64,000 nucleotides of DNA from Ceratotherium simum simum. Lineage: Eukaryota > Chordata > Mammalia > Perissodactyla > Rhinocerotidae. This document shows positions 33,502 to 45,579 of this stretch, one piece after another. The first letter of the stretch is position 1, and each line of letters opens with the position of its first letter. The stretch covers positions 22,203,704 through 22,267,703 of the forward strand of contig NW_004454177.1 in assembly GCF_000283155.1 (NCBI RefSeq). The letters are read 5' to 3'. A program made the position numbers and the translations under genes. The notes below the pieces were generated by a model that saw only the letters and a program-made list of their open reading frames with translations, did not search any database and was not told the DNA's origin.

Positions 33502-33505
33502 GTTG

Positions 33506-34030
33506 CTTATCAGCAACTGTTTCCCAATGTCTGGCTCCTACTAAATACCAAGAATTTTATTCACTTAGATATGTTTCCCCCACACTTCCTAAGTGCTTCA
33601 GAGGAAATTGACATTACCCAAGTTCCAGAGGTGGGCTCTGCTCTAGTGAAGACCAATAAGGGCAATGCTATCCACCTTTCCACAGAGTTTGGTTTAGAAA
33701 AAGGGGCTTGAGTCCATCAATACACACCATTAGTCCTTGTGATCAGAGATTTGTTCAGGGGCAGCCACATGACCTTCACCAAAGGGAATCGTGCTGAAGA
33801 TTCCAGGTCACGAAGTTCCATAAAAGTCTACACCAGAGATATTTGTACTCTTCATGTGGATGTGGAGCTTAGAAGTGCTATAGCCATTTTGAAAACATGT
33901 AGAAGCCTGTGTAAGAATGAAGCTGACTATGTAGAATGTACAGCAGGGATCTCTCATGACATCTTTGAGTTAAAGCTCTTTTTAACTTTTTTTTCATTCT
34001 TTTATCCAATAAAGTGACATTTTTATAATG
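33506..34030 (+). other. Unassigned, possibly an ancient LTR-like repeat
   Basis: The segment contains GGGGCAGCCACATGACCTTC, GAAAACATGTAGAAGCCTGT, GTAAGAATGAAGCTGACTAT, and a terminal TTTTATCCAATAAAGTGAC. This ordering resembles a common mammalian ancient repeat (CACATGACC.. / GAGAATGAAGCCAAC.. / CCAATAAA), so I suspect an old element, family unknown. A 92-codon open frame (33,739-34,017) lies within it and is probably not a gene. Confidence 0.4.
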
Positions 34031-35803
34031 TCTCAAAAAAGCAAACATATAGTAAAGGGGAAAGGCAAACCAAGATTATGATAATGTTGAATCAGGTTTC
34101 TTTGCTTAAGATAATTAAAATAGTACAATGAAAACTTGTTGGACACAAATCTATCATGGGTAATGGGAATAAAGAAGTTTCTCATGATACTTTCAGGTTA
34201 TAGAACTTGGATACAGTTCTTCTCAACACCATGAAATAGTTCTATCATTGTTCATATTATGCTGGAATAGATCCTCACTTTTCTGTTGTCCTGAGCCCCT
34301 TGATTGGGGGGTGAAATTCACTTAGGTACATTCTCATTTTGCAATCAAATATCAATCAGATTTAGAAAAGTATATTGGAAAATTCCAGAGTGTTTGCAGA
34401 AAGTATTATGTTAAAGGAAATACATTTGTATTTTTACAACTTCAACCAGTTTTCCCAAATTGTTTAAAAGTGAAGGATGCCACCCAGGGATGCATTATTT
34501 ACAGGAGTTGTGAAGGCATTAGGAAAACTGGCTGGAAGTGCTGCATTTGCATTAAAGCACAGCTTTACTGCCGTAGAACCGGCGCCTGTCTTGAAATGGA
34601 AATTGTTAATAAATCTAGCACTTTATAGCTTTGCCTTGTAAAAAGCTTTTTGAGGGGAGGAGGGATCATTTTCCCTTGATGGAACAGCGCTATCATCGTG
34701 CAGCTACAGCAAATGGAAGAATGACTAGGGAATCAGCAACGCACTAGTAATGTCTCAGATTGATGTGTTTTATCACCCATGGAACTTGGATGAAACCCTC
34801 TGGTCTTTTTAACACTCTTTCTTGGAGGCTGAACTTCAGATTTCCTCTTTTATGTGAAAGGAATTTAAAGAGACTTTAGAGTCTGGGTGCATCAACCATG
34901 GCAGTGCTGTACCCAGCAGTCTTGACATCTGCGCAGGCCTTCTGTGTCCCTGGTACCTTCCCTGCCACTGTTGGAAATGTGCCATTATCATCAGATGATC
35001 CTCCATGTGGAAAAGCCCAGGGTAACGCAGCTTCTGCCTTGTTAAGTCAAGCATTTCCAAACACTGTACATTAAAAATTATAGGGGCCATGAAAAATTAC
35101 AAAAATATATGAAGTAACTATAGGTACTCCTGCCCAGTAAAATAGAAATATAATTTCTAGAAATATGTAGACTTAATATACAAAAAAAGCTTTTCAATAA
35201 ATATATGCGAATTCAGTACTGTGGACAGGTAATAATTCCCTTGAATAACTTGTTTGCTACCTATGGTATCATTGATCTTACATAAAATCACTCAATATCT
35301 AAATCTGGCAAAAAATGAGAATTTAACTTGAGATAAATGACAGTCTGTGCCCAAATATTTTCTATGTAATACAAAGAAAAAACAATTTCTAAAATATTTT
35401 GTCTTTCTTTTTTTTTTTTCTGTTCAGCACATGATCACAGACATATGGGACCAGACTGTCAGACAAAAAATAAAGCTAGTTACTCATTTCTTCGGGTCTT
35501 TTGGTTCCTATTGCTTTGAGGGCATTAAATATTCATATACAAAAGAGACTAATGATTAAAATGACTTCATTTCTGTATAAATATCTTTAATGAAATAAGT
35601 TATTTACAAACACTAGTGAGGTATGCTTTGCCTGGTTCCTCTGACTTATGTGAGAATGGAATGGGTATTACTGAATCCTGTTAGAAGCTAAAGACCCTCC
35701 CAAAATAAGAAAACTTTGAAGGACAGTGAAGAAACCAGTATTATTTGTGTTATTTCTAGATCACCTGTCTCTGATTGTCTCCTGTCAAATTTAGCAGTAG
35801 AGT
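34031..35803. other. Repeat-poor DNA, possible conserved non-coding segment
   Basis: No repeat family recognised. The part 34,490-34,770 is GC-richer, keeps several CpG dinucleotides (CCGTAGAACCGGCGCCTGTC) and contains ATTTGCATTA, an octamer-like POU-protein motif. An 84-codon minus-strand frame at 34,836-35,090 has no recognisable motif. Function is speculative. Confidence 0.35.
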
Positions 35804-36467
35804 GGTGGTTCCCAACATTTACTTAACAACAAAAGTCTCTTTAATAATATTTTCCCTTTCCCTCTGCATTCTCATCTCTCTATGCCTTCCCATGAGCTTG
35901 AATCTAGCAGATTTCCATCTAACAGGTTTCATTTTTAGGTAATAATTATTTTCTGTAGAAGCTAAAAATCAAGGGGGCTGTTTACCATTCAATCTCTTCA
36001 ATGGCTGTGTCTATGCTTCCTCTGGGGGCACGACTACTCTCCCAACTTTTGCCACATGTTCTGAAAAGGAGCTATATTCTCTCCTGGCCCCAGTCATTAA
36101 TTCAAGAGAACACTTGAATCAAGTTTAGTCGATCACAGCACTCTCACAGCGAGGATGTATATATGGTTTCTCTAAGGATTTGAAAATTTTGAAGACAGTT
36201 TTTAACACAATTCTAATGTCAAAAGTTTGAAGTTTCCTTTTCATTTTACAGAGATACTAAGATTCACAGTCTTAAGGCAGTTGGAACTCTTCCTCCTGAC
36301 TTAGGGACAATATCAGATGAAGGTGCATGGGTCATTTTCAAGCTATAGGAGCCCCCATTACCCAGGTGAGTTGTTGAGTCCCTTGTTCTGCCCCTTCTCT
36401 TCAAAATAATTGCTATAATCAGTTATTATTTCTAATATGTTGGGCCTGAAAAAGGTTGAGAACCACC
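35804..36467. mobile_element. hAT-type DNA transposon remnant
   Basis: Terminal inverted repeats: GGTGGTTCCCAACATTT at 35,804-35,820 and AAAGGTTGAGAACCACC at 36,451-36,467, whose reverse complement GGTGGTTCTCAACCTTT differs at two positions. This end sequence is typical of mammalian hAT (Charlie/MER-type) elements. At about 660 bp it is non-autonomous. No transposase frame remains. I could not find a clear 8-bp TSD. Confidence 0.72.
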
Positions 36468-36739
36468 GCCCTAAAGCTAAAGAAATAAGCTTTAAAAAAA
36501 CCATTAAAATCATAGGCTTCATAAATAATAGAAGTCATAGGAAGTTTCTATTCAAGAAATTTGACTGTGCTTTTGTGCCTGTGAAAAATGGGAACACTAT
36601 ACCACATACATTAAAATTACACAGAAAAAAAGTAGAAACATCATTAGCTCCTTTGTAACCGACAAAGGTCAAATATTTCTTCAAATTATCATCTTGGCAA
36701 CACAGACTTTTATGTTTTTCAGGAGCAATATTTATTTTT

Positions 36740-36832
36740 TAACTATGCACACACACATTGTGTATATGTACCCACACACACATATATATGCCCCTACACA
36801 CGCACATATATATACCCACACATACAATTTTT
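36740..36832. repeat. (CA)n/(TA)n compound microsatellite
   Basis: Repeated CACACA and TATATA blocks: ATGCACACACACATTGTGTA, CCCACACACACATATATATG and CACGCACATATATATACCCA. Confidence 0.85.
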
Positions 36833-37234
36833 ATTTCCACATATTCTGAGACGAGGTGATTTTTATCAGTTTATAAAAAAATTTTAGAGTAGCTCATGCT
36901 GAGTTAGTAATATGCACATAACTAGTAGTGTTTTCTCTGGGTCAGGTATGACATTCAATCATTAATATCTTCTTTCACGTCATATTGATTATTTTCTACT
37001 CAGTCTCAACTGGCACTTAAACTGAAACACTAATTTGATTTGACATCTCAATTGAGAAAGTTATTGAACCAGAAATCAATCACCCACTGATAACTACTTA
37101 AAGGTCCTCTACTCCTCACTATTATCACTACCTAACACTCACCACAGATTCTTTTTATTATTAAGTTTTCAGTTAGAGATAATATAAAAAAATGAGAAGA
37201 CTTGTGGCATGATCTCAAATTCATTATGGTTATT
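36833..37234. other. Unassigned AT-rich DNA
   Basis: Nothing recognised. Confidence 0.35.
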
Positions 37235-37495
37235 CATATGATTCATTAATTCATGTAATAAATATTTAAGTATCTAGTAGATGTCAGGCATTGTTTTTGG
37301 TACTGGAGACACAATAAAAAAAAAACAAAAAAGAAGAAGAACGAAAGAAGATCCCTTGCTCTTAAGAAGGTAAGTTCCAGTCAGGCAAGATGGTCAGAGG
37401 CAGGTAATAAAGAATAAATTAAGAAACTCTTTGTTAGAAAGCCATAAGTACTAAGAAGAAAATTAATAGACAATGGGAATAGAGTGGGCTGAGTG
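37235..37495 (+). mobile_element. Ancient interspersed repeat (same family as 60,190), 5' part
   Basis: TTCATTAATTCATGTAATAA, TATTTAAGTATCTAGTAGAT, GTCAGGCATTGTTTTTGGTA and CTGGAGACACAATA, then an A-rich insertion, CTTGCTCTTAAGAAGG and CAGGTAATAAAGAATAAATT preserve the order of the 60,190 copy. Confidence 0.6.
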
Positions 37496-39239
37496 CTATT
37501 TTACATGTTTATTTAATTGGATATCATGTGCAGAAGACTATATTTTAAAAAAACCTCTTCATTTCACATGAAACCAATGCCATTGATAGTGCCTTGCTAT
37601 TATCTTGTTTTATTAATTGTTTATTCACTTTTATCCCCTTTCTCTGTCACTGTATTAGCGTCTCATTCCATCTCATCTAAAAGCAACTATTCTAATGTAC
37701 TCAGTGCACATAATACAGTTTGCATATGTTCTTATAAACTATTTTTGATAAAATTAATTAATCGTTGTGAAAGTATAGATCTCATTTTCTTTCTCACTTT
37801 TGTTTTCACTTAGTCCTAGGCTTTTCTACGTGTATATCTAGTCACCTGCTTATAAGTTCAGCACATTATAGCAGAGATTTCATTCACCATATTTTACTCA
37901 TCCTTTCTAGAGGTGCTACTTAACATAAGATAGTAAACCAAGGGTCCTCGGATGAGGGGGTAAACTACATATTTAAAGCCTATGCAAAATTATGTTTTTT
38001 TCTATTACTGTTCTTTGAATCATAGATTCTCAAGATTGGAATTAAATTTTATTATCATCTAGTATAATCCATTCTTCAGTGTTTGCATTCCCTCTACAGA
38101 AGCCAAGCTGATACATGTGAATAGAATCCTTAAACACATCCAATGACACTGACTGGGAGATAGCCCAATGCAGATTTGGACAATTATAACTATTAATAAA
38201 TTCTTTTTTATTATTAGATGAATAAATCAGGAGAAAAATGAAAATGGATAGGATGGCTGCCAAAGGAATGTCTAAATAAGTAGAGATGCTAACATGAAAT
38301 AGCTTTAGAAAAATAGAAATGTATTAACTGGGAAGTTCAGCAGGAAACAGAACCCAGAGTGAAAATAGAAATCTCTGAAGTCTGTGAGTCTAAGTATTGT
38401 AAGAGTAGGGTTCCCACAAATTTTAAGAACAACATAGGGGAGAAAATTATGTAATCTCCAAAGCCAAAGAGAAGTTAGGAATATTTATCCTTCTTAGATT
38501 TGTATCTGGAAAATATTATATGTGTTTTCAAGAGAACAAATGGAAATGTGACTTGTAGAAGGTAAAGCATTTAAGTTGTGCTGCAAAAAGTGTAGAAATT
38601 ATTTTAGTGGAGAAGTTGGTTTCCTTTAGCCAGCCAGAGAAAATAAAAAGTGCAGAGTCCGCTCTAACACTCAGCAAGGAATTAATCTATACTTCTCTGT
38701 TCCCATATTGTTTTTCTTAAGCACCAGACAGATAGCTCCAGGCACTTCCTGCAGAGGAAAAATTTGTAACACTCCAGTTGTCACTACTAAGTATTCTCAT
38801 ATTTCTAAGTAGAAGTTGTGAGAGTAGAAATGAGGTTATGATATGTCAACGTCAGGGACTGGTTTATAGAAAGCCTAAATTATGAAAATTAATTAATGTT
38901 TATGATAGAAAGTGAGCCTTATGATTTTTAGAATAAGTTGAGAATAGAGAAAGCAAAATAGAAGCTGCTAAGAATAAGGAATATCAAACAATACAAACAA
39001 AATTTTAGAAAAATTAAAGCTTTGAGAAAGATGAAAAAAGAAATAATAGAAAACAGTTGGGAGCATTCTCTACTAAACATAATTCTACAAAACATCACCA
39101 GTAATAAGACAAGGTATTTTGTGACACGGTGAAAGTAAGCAAAAACAAAACCAATCCATAAGCATGTTGGAATATAAGAAAAAGACAATAGTACTATACT
39201 ACTTTAAAAAAACAATCCCTACTCCCAACAAATATGAGT
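37496..39239. other. Unassigned intergenic DNA
   Basis: No gene or named repeat. Open frames at 37,517-37,813 (plus), 38,042-38,263 and 38,928-39,188 (both minus) are AT-driven and rich in Phe, Ile and Leu codons, as expected by chance in T-rich DNA. Confidence 0.4.
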
Positions 39240-39535
39240 GACACATTTTTTCAACAATGACAACTCTAGCCCCGCTTCATTCCTCATACCTCCTAGACAG
39301 CAAATGCTTTGAGATACTCAGTCATCAAATCGTCCTGCTTCCTGCCAGATCCTCATCCAAAACAGATCCCCCACTTCCTTAAGCCCTTCCTAAATCACTC
39401 AGCAAAAGCCCATACCTTATGTCAAACCCATCCTAACTCCTTCTTAGCGAGACATCCCATAGTTCACTGTGGTGTATGGTCTCCTTTGCTGCAATAGATC
39501 AGTAAATCTAACTTTGTTCAGTACTAGCTAAGTCA
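39240..39535 (+). mobile_element. Possible LTR remnant
   Basis: CATCCTAACTCCTTCTTAGC, GAGACATCCCATAGTTCACT, GTGGTGTATGGTCTCCTTTG, then CTGCAATAGATCAGTAAATC and TAACTTTGTTCAG resembles the 3' part of a mammalian LTR. There is no partner copy in the window to confirm it. Confidence 0.4.
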
Positions 39536-39739
39536 TGCAGAATGAGCTGTCAGTGTATATCATGGGAATAGGAAGGATTTTAAACTGTTGGCAGCCTCTG
39601 ATATGATATGGAAATATAGGAATTAATGACTACAATCACAGTGTTATTTTTGAAATGTTCATCAAAGAAGGGACAACATTTTCAGCTCAGCACCTAATTT
39701 CTTTCTCCTTTGTGCTCACATTAGGGGTTACTGGGTAGA

Positions 39740-40198
39740 TGACTGCGGTTGGGGTAATTGGGAGAAACCATAATTGCCAATATTATTCACTGTGCTGGAA
39801 ATTACTTCTTGCCATATGGCATAGGTAAAGGATTCTGATCACAACATGGGCAGATAATCCCTGATAAAGTGGGTCAACCACGCATTGACTAGAATGGCAT
39901 TATTGAACATCTGAGATAGCATGCCTGAAAGACAAAAATGAACTATATGTAAATTCATTTTTAAGCACTTGTACTTCTCTCTACCAAGAGAACATCGTGT
40001 CACTGATAGGGGTACTCCTTCAACCTGGTCCCAGAAGGAGAAATCACATGGAGCAGATCCTCATTGACCCATATTTTAGAGCGGAACCTCAGCTAACTGT
40101 GGTCCTCAGATAACATAAGCAAGAAATGCCTTTCTATTGTTTAAAGCCCCTGATATTTTGGGGTTGTTTATTATAACAGCAGAAGATAACCGATACAT
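39740..40198 (+). mobile_element. MLT1-type LTR remnant
   Basis: The end CTATTGTTTAAAGCCCCTGA, TATTTTGGGGTTGTTTATTA and TAACAGCAGAAGATAACCGA is the MLT1/MaLR signature (TTGTTTTAAGCCACT..TTTGGGGTAATTTGTTACAGCAGC). The 5' part is poorly preserved, so the left edge is approximate. Confidence 0.65.
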
Positions 40199-40474
40199 TG
40201 GGTCTCTGGAACAAAAGCTACTTTGGAAGCAAAATATGGGGTCAACATTCTCCATATGCAACACTCAGATCACTACTTTTATAATCATACAATAAAATCT
40301 GCTTCTTTATGATTCATCCCACCTCCCTGAACATTTGTCTCTCTCCCCATCTACAAATCTTCTGGTTTCTTCAATACGTTCATGATGTCCTTGGCAGACA
40401 GATCATTTTCATTTTCTCTAACTCAAATCCAGCCACAATACTGGATACTTTTATAATCCTTGTAGATAATCCAT

Positions 40475-40836
40475 TTGTGGTAGATTAAATATGGCTATAA
40501 TTTTTTATCTTCTCTTATTAAGAGCTGGATTATATTTTCACTCCTTAAATCAAGGCTAGTCTTCTGACTTGATATGACGAATAGAATGTGGTGAAAGTTA
40601 TTTCGTGTGAATTCTAGTACGTAGATGTCAGTAAGTCTTGTAGCTTCCAACTTCACCAGCTTGGAACATTGCCCTAAGACCACAATATAAGGAAGTCAGT
40701 CTAGCCTATTGGTGGGAGAAAACAAGACTTTCCAGATAAAAACCAACACCATCAGACATGTGAGAAATAGTAGATGGTTGTTGGTTTAAGCCACTACTTT
40801 TTGGAGTTGTTTGTTACAAAACAATAGTTAACAAAA
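40475..40836 (+). mobile_element. MLT1-type LTR
   Basis: Starts TGTGGTAGATTAAATATGGC (MLT1 5' TGTGATGGATTAAAT..). Continues with AATAGAATGTGGTGAAAGTT, CTTGTAGCTTCCAACTTCAC and ends with GGTTGTTGGTTTAAGCCACT plus TTTTTGGAGTTGTTTGTTAC and AAAACAATAG. A second, separate MLT1-type LTR lies 280 bases upstream, so these may be independent insertions or remains of one MaLR element. Confidence 0.8.
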
Positions 40837-41329
40837 ATATCCAACAATCTGATTCGCTGTTCTTTAATAACCTCATTCTCAATAATGTTCTCTTCTCAAT
40901 AACTTCTCTTGGCTATATTCTAAAGCTTATTATCATCTAGATTGTTCTCTCTCTGATAACTTCAGGTCAAATATTTCACTCCTTCTATTATAACTTACTA
41001 TTTTCCCTTTTTCTCTCACACTTCAATCACTTGATCTCTCCATTTTCCCCAGGTCTAGTTTCCTTTGATTCCTCTTCTTGCCTGTCCAGTCTGGAAACCA
41101 AGGTTGAGAATCTGAATCACACTCCCACAAGTATCCTGGCTGTTCCACGGCCACTTTCCCACCAAAATTTTCAACATATGTTAACAGAATCAATTGGCCT
41201 TCTTCATTCTTCCAGAGTTTTCTACTATATTTGATGGTACCACTATCCACCCAATCACCTAAGCATGGGGGTCACAAAGGATCTCTCTTTCTCTCATTAC
41301 CTTTTTACATCAGCAATCAGATATGCAAA
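40837..41329. other. Unassigned pyrimidine-rich DNA
   Basis: Repeated TTCTC, CTCTCTC and ATAACTTC words; the sequence before 40,475 is similar in style, so the MLT1 may have inserted into one older repeat. Small open frames on opposite strands (41,023-41,250 and 41,031-41,234) overlap and are not credible genes. Confidence 0.35.
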
Positions 41330-41435
41330 TTTTCTGTTATTTTACACACTGGGAAACTGAGACTAAGAGAGATTAATTGACTTGTGCAGAACTTCACGGG
41401 CAATAAATGTTAGAGACAAGATTTGGATATATCTG
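41330..41435 (-). mobile_element. MIR SINE fragment
   Basis: TTTTACACACTGGGAAACTG, AGACTAAGAGAGATTAATTG and ACTTGTGCAGAACTTCACGG are the reverse-complement MIR core. Confidence 0.68.
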
Positions 41436-42844
41436 ATGTCAAAGGCTTTTTGCTTTATACTTAAACTGATTTTTTTCTTACATTTTAATATTATCTGGGA
41501 AGGAAAATAGATTTGAAATTAGAAATAGATATGCTGAAAATAGCAGACATTTTTCCAGCTCTGAAATTGGACCTTTGACTGTTGGTCATTAGTCGAAGAG
41601 AATTAGAGCTTGGAGTGTGTTAAATTCTACTACATCATTTACCAGTTAGTGAATTGTAAATGACTTTCTGATCTGTTTCTAGAGTCTTCTTTTGAAAAAG
41701 CAGTGAAATATTTTGATAACTTCCTTTATTATTTCGTGCTTATGCTTCTGGGTTATATGAATGATATTTAAAGTTGAATTTAAAAAGTAATACACATGTA
41801 AAACACACATTTGATTTGATATCAGATATTTGTCATTTTTTAGAAGAAGTATGGTGATAAACTTCCCGAGACTTGTAAAGGGAAAACAGCACTTGTGAAT
41901 TTTTAAGGAGTATAATGTAATGAAAGTATAAATTGATATTTTTATGTTAACAAAATATGGAAATATTAATAAAAGGAGAAAATCTGTATATGTTTTATTT
42001 CCATTTTTATGCTAGGTTTTTGTAATTAAGAATGATGAAAAATATCTATTAACTTCAATTAAATAAAAATGGGAAAACTTGAGAGACTGAGCATATTATA
42101 TGTGGTAGCCAGCCTCCAAGACCTCAAGTCTCTTAAGGACCACCTCTTCTTATTCTCTAACTACCTTTCATTTCTTTTCTTCTCTTTATCTTTCTGTTTT
42201 CAGTAGTCTATCCAGTTTTGTACCCTAGTGGTTAAGTTTTTCTGGATCTAGAACCTCTAATTAAAATCTGAATCCTTTGGTTTTACCTCCTTGCTTTATT
42301 TGACATTGTCTGACTCCTCACTGCCAATTTTTATCTCAACTGGGCTGTCTCTTAGACATTATGAAACTTGGTAGTGATAATCATCCTTTACTGATAGAGG
42401 AAACTGATATGTAGCCTGCAGAAAAATCCAAATGACAGCCCGGACCTCAATTTATCGAGGGGAAATTTCTCTGTGAATACTAGGTACCTATTACGAGAAG
42501 GAGATTTCTAGAAAATTTCTACCAAGTATCTCACACGTTTAACCTCTGCTTTTTTGTGTGCCAAATCTTCATCTGTATTCCTACTCCATGGTAAGGTGGC
42601 AGGGGTCTGCAGATAGCGCTTTCCTATTCTTAGAAACCTTAGGTCCAGGGAGAGAACTCGTTTCCCACCAGCTACTCTTTACAGTCAAGAAATATTACTT
42701 GACACCCACATTATGCCAAGCACATAGCTGCTCCTTGGAATCATGGAGGATAAGTTTAAATCATCCTCTAGGAAGGAGTCATTAAACATAAAGATTTTCT
42801 ATATAGGTGCATCTTTTAAATTTTTAAACTAGGGTGAAAAATCA
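41436..42844. other. Unassigned intergenic DNA
   Basis: No gene or named repeat recognised. A 75-codon frame at 42,558-42,785 shows no motif. Confidence 0.4.
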
Positions 42845-43140
42845 CTCATGTTTCAGTTATGTAAGATAAATAAGTTCTAGATATCTAATGTACAGCATGA
42901 TGACTATGGTTAACAATACTGTATTCTATATTTGAAATTTGCTAAGAGGGTAGGTCTTAAGTATTCTTACCACAAAAACAAAAACAAAAAAGATAACTAT
43001 GTGAGGTGATTGATATGTTAACTAGCTTGACTGTGGTGCTCTTTTCACAATCTATACATATATCAAAACATCATTTTGTACACCTTAAATATATATAATA
43101 TCTTTTTGTCAATTTTACCCCAGTAAAGCTGGAAAAAACA
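42845..43140 (+). mobile_element. LINE-1 3' end fragment
   Basis: Same order as 23,495-23,770: TAAATAAGTTCTAGATATCT, AATGTACAGCATGATGACTA, TGGTTAACAATACTGTATTC, then TGTACACCTTAAATATATAT and GTCAATTTTACCCCAGTAAA with a short A tail. It contains only 3' UTR. Confidence 0.88.
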
Positions 43141-44984
43141 TGTAAAACATTTAGTATCACTCTCTACCAATATGTTAGATATTGGTAATAGAAGCATATG
43201 ATAAAATTTTCTGACTTTGTAAACTTGTAGCCCAAGGGGTAAGAAAGAAATGTAAACAGATATAGTATAATATAATCTTGTGTTATAATAGAGACATAGA
43301 CTACTGATGGATATTGAAGAGAAACTGAATAATTTTGCAATAATATTTTATTATTTCTTGCATTGTATACATTCCTAATTATTATTTTATGCTTATTTTC
43401 TTTTCACATGACTTCTGAATTCCCAGGATAAAAGATATTTACCCAAACATGGACAATCATAGTTTACTTGTTTAATATTTTTTAAAACAACTCAATTAAA
43501 ATGTACACAACAGCCCATGTTTAGATGGCATGTTTTACATAATTGGTAAAAAAAATTTTATGCCTTAAGTGATCTTGTGCTTTGTAATCTTAGATGTGAA
43601 AGTGTTTGATAGAGGATTTTATACGTAAATCTAAGCATAACACGTATATAATATTAACTAGAGATTTTAAATCAGAGTGTCTCAAGCCATAGAATGAAAA
43701 AAAAATGCTTGAGAAATGTCCTATTCTATAGCTTCATTAAGCCTTGATTTCCAGACAAAGTTTCTCTCTTTTTCAAATGGATCTTAAAATTGCAAGCCTG
43801 CTAATGATTACTGATGAGTCTCTGTCCAGATATGAAAACATCCCAGCTCTTCCCCTCTCCAAGAGGTCCTCCACAGTGCCAGGTGACTGGCATATTTACT
43901 GCCTTCCTCTAGATTGTTTTAATGCTTTAAATTTTGATGTTTATCTCTTTTATATTTTGTTATTCAGTGGCATATGTGTCATACTATACATTATTAGTTT
44001 CATTTTCTTTGTATTACAGTTTATATAATGCCACAGTCATTTCTTTCTTTAAATACATACCTTTTGATTCTAGTAAAAATGACCTAAGGGCTATCAAAAC
44101 AGGACAACTAGAATATTTTTAAATAGCCAATAAATAGTAAAGTGGAAACTTGTATACATGTAAGATCAAAACTAAAATATAATCTTTTGGATTAAATTTA
44201 CTTCAGTAGCCACTATAAGTTTGTGAACAGTGATGTGAACTGCTCTGCAGTAAAATGAGTTTATCATAAGCATGTAAAGTGCAGCTTCTTTCAGCTATTT
44301 TCCATATTCAGAGTTGACGTATTTTTTCCTAGTCTACCTTATATCGATTCTCTTTCTCTCCCTGTATACCGTCAATAACTCTTTCTGTGAGGTCTTATTC
44401 TTTCTTACTGGGTTTGGTACTTCACAGTCAAACATGTATACACAAACGTGTACATGCAAAGACATAAACTGGCACCACGGAAAATGGATAGGAGGCTTGT
44501 AATATTTAGGTGCCTAAAGAAAAGAGGATTGTATCTAAGACCACAGAAATTATACTTCATGTTGTTACACATTTTTCTTTTGGTGAGAGTCGGTTTTTTT
44601 ATATGAAATGTATGTTAACAAACAGCATTATTAAGAAAAGCTAAAAATAGCATGTGCTAGAACATAAAAGGCACACAAGCGCAAAACAAAATTTGGGAAC
44701 ACTCTGAGAACTAAAGGTCTGATTCTTGTACCCAGAGTAATCTTGGTTCTCTTTTCCTCTTTTCTTATTAGATATCAAAGTAAAGGTATAACTCCATCAA
44801 TTAAATTTAATCTCATTTTAATTTTCCACTAAGAAATTAGTCCATCTAGTTCTCACCTCAATATTACTGGAATCATGTAAGATCATTGAACAGTTACAAT
44901 AGCTTATTTGTATATTTCTCTAACCATCAGTTCTGACTTACTCTGAGTAATTACTCACACATTTATTGCAATAAATATAAGCCA
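43141..44984. other. Unassigned AT-rich DNA
   Basis: No gene or named repeat recognised. A 94-codon open frame at 43,744-44,028 ends in a Phe/Ile/Leu/Tyr-rich stretch produced by T-rich DNA, and a second overlapping frame runs through the same DNA. I do not consider either a gene. Confidence 0.4.
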
Positions 44985-45120
44985 TTAATACATGTGTGTA
45001 TGTGTGTTTATATATATTTATATTCATATATAATTATTTTAGGGACAAGTATGTACATATATATCAAGTAAATACGTGTATATTTAAATCATATTCATAT
45101 AATTATGTTATATGTAATTT
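44985..45120. repeat. TA/TG-rich low-complexity tract
   Basis: ATGTGTGTATGTGTGTTTAT and repeated TATATAT/ATTCATAT words. Low complexity. Confidence 0.7.
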
Positions 45121-45579
45121 TAAAACCTGCACATTTTTAAAATGGATATAATTTGAATATAGAGTGATAGATGCTATATTTTAAAATATATCTCACAATT
45201 AATCTTTACTAGTTAATTTTTCCTATCTCTATCAACAAAGATTTCTTCACTAGGTAAGGATTTACATGTAGTATAGAAAACATGCATTTTTTCCCTCAAA
45301 AAACAAACAAATGAGCAAAACTAGAAACCTAATGAGTCAAGCTGCCTCCCCTCAACAGAGAGCTACAGAGCCAATTACTCCGAGCAGCGCAAGCCCATCC
45401 TGATGTGGAACAGTTCCCTGCCTCTGTGACAGCTGTTGGAAATCAAGCGCCACTGATGCCCTTAAGGCCTGTTCTCCCAAATACTGGAGGAGAATGGGCA
45501 GAAAACAAACACCCACAGGCATTATTCCTTTATTATCCTTTGCCATTATTTAAATTTCATAATATTCTAGTCTTTTCAG
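45121..45579. other. Unassigned; a GC-richer patch at 45,340-45,500
   Basis: 45,340-45,500 reads CCGAGCAGCGCAAGCCCATC and CCTGCCTCTGTGACAGCTGT, more GC-rich than its surroundings. Opposite-strand frames of 64 and 71 codons (45,352-45,546 and 45,405-45,620) overlap here and the latter runs into the ERE. No gene is supported. Confidence 0.35.

Larger units (their letters stand above)
26666..33505 (+). mobile_element. Endogenous retrovirus, two LTRs and 4-bp TSD, no intact genes
   Basis: A 6.8-kb proviral structure: the 5' LTR at 26,670-27,155 and 3' LTR at 33,037-33,501 share order and sequence, about four of five bases by eye. Both begin TGAAGGGGT and end in CA. GTTG lies at 26,666-26,669 and 33,502-33,505, a 4-bp duplication typical of class I (gamma-like) retroviruses. 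The interior (27,156-33,036) shows no long frame and no gag, protease, reverse-transcriptase or envelope motif that I can identify. LTR divergence and decay indicate an old germline insertion that cannot produce virus. The exact family is not named. Confidence 0.85.

Noticed and set aside
43744..44028. 94-codon frame with a hydrophobic end as a membrane protein
   Set aside because: The hydrophobic stretch comes from T-rich DNA, and a second frame through the same DNA is equally hydrophobic. No start context or homology.
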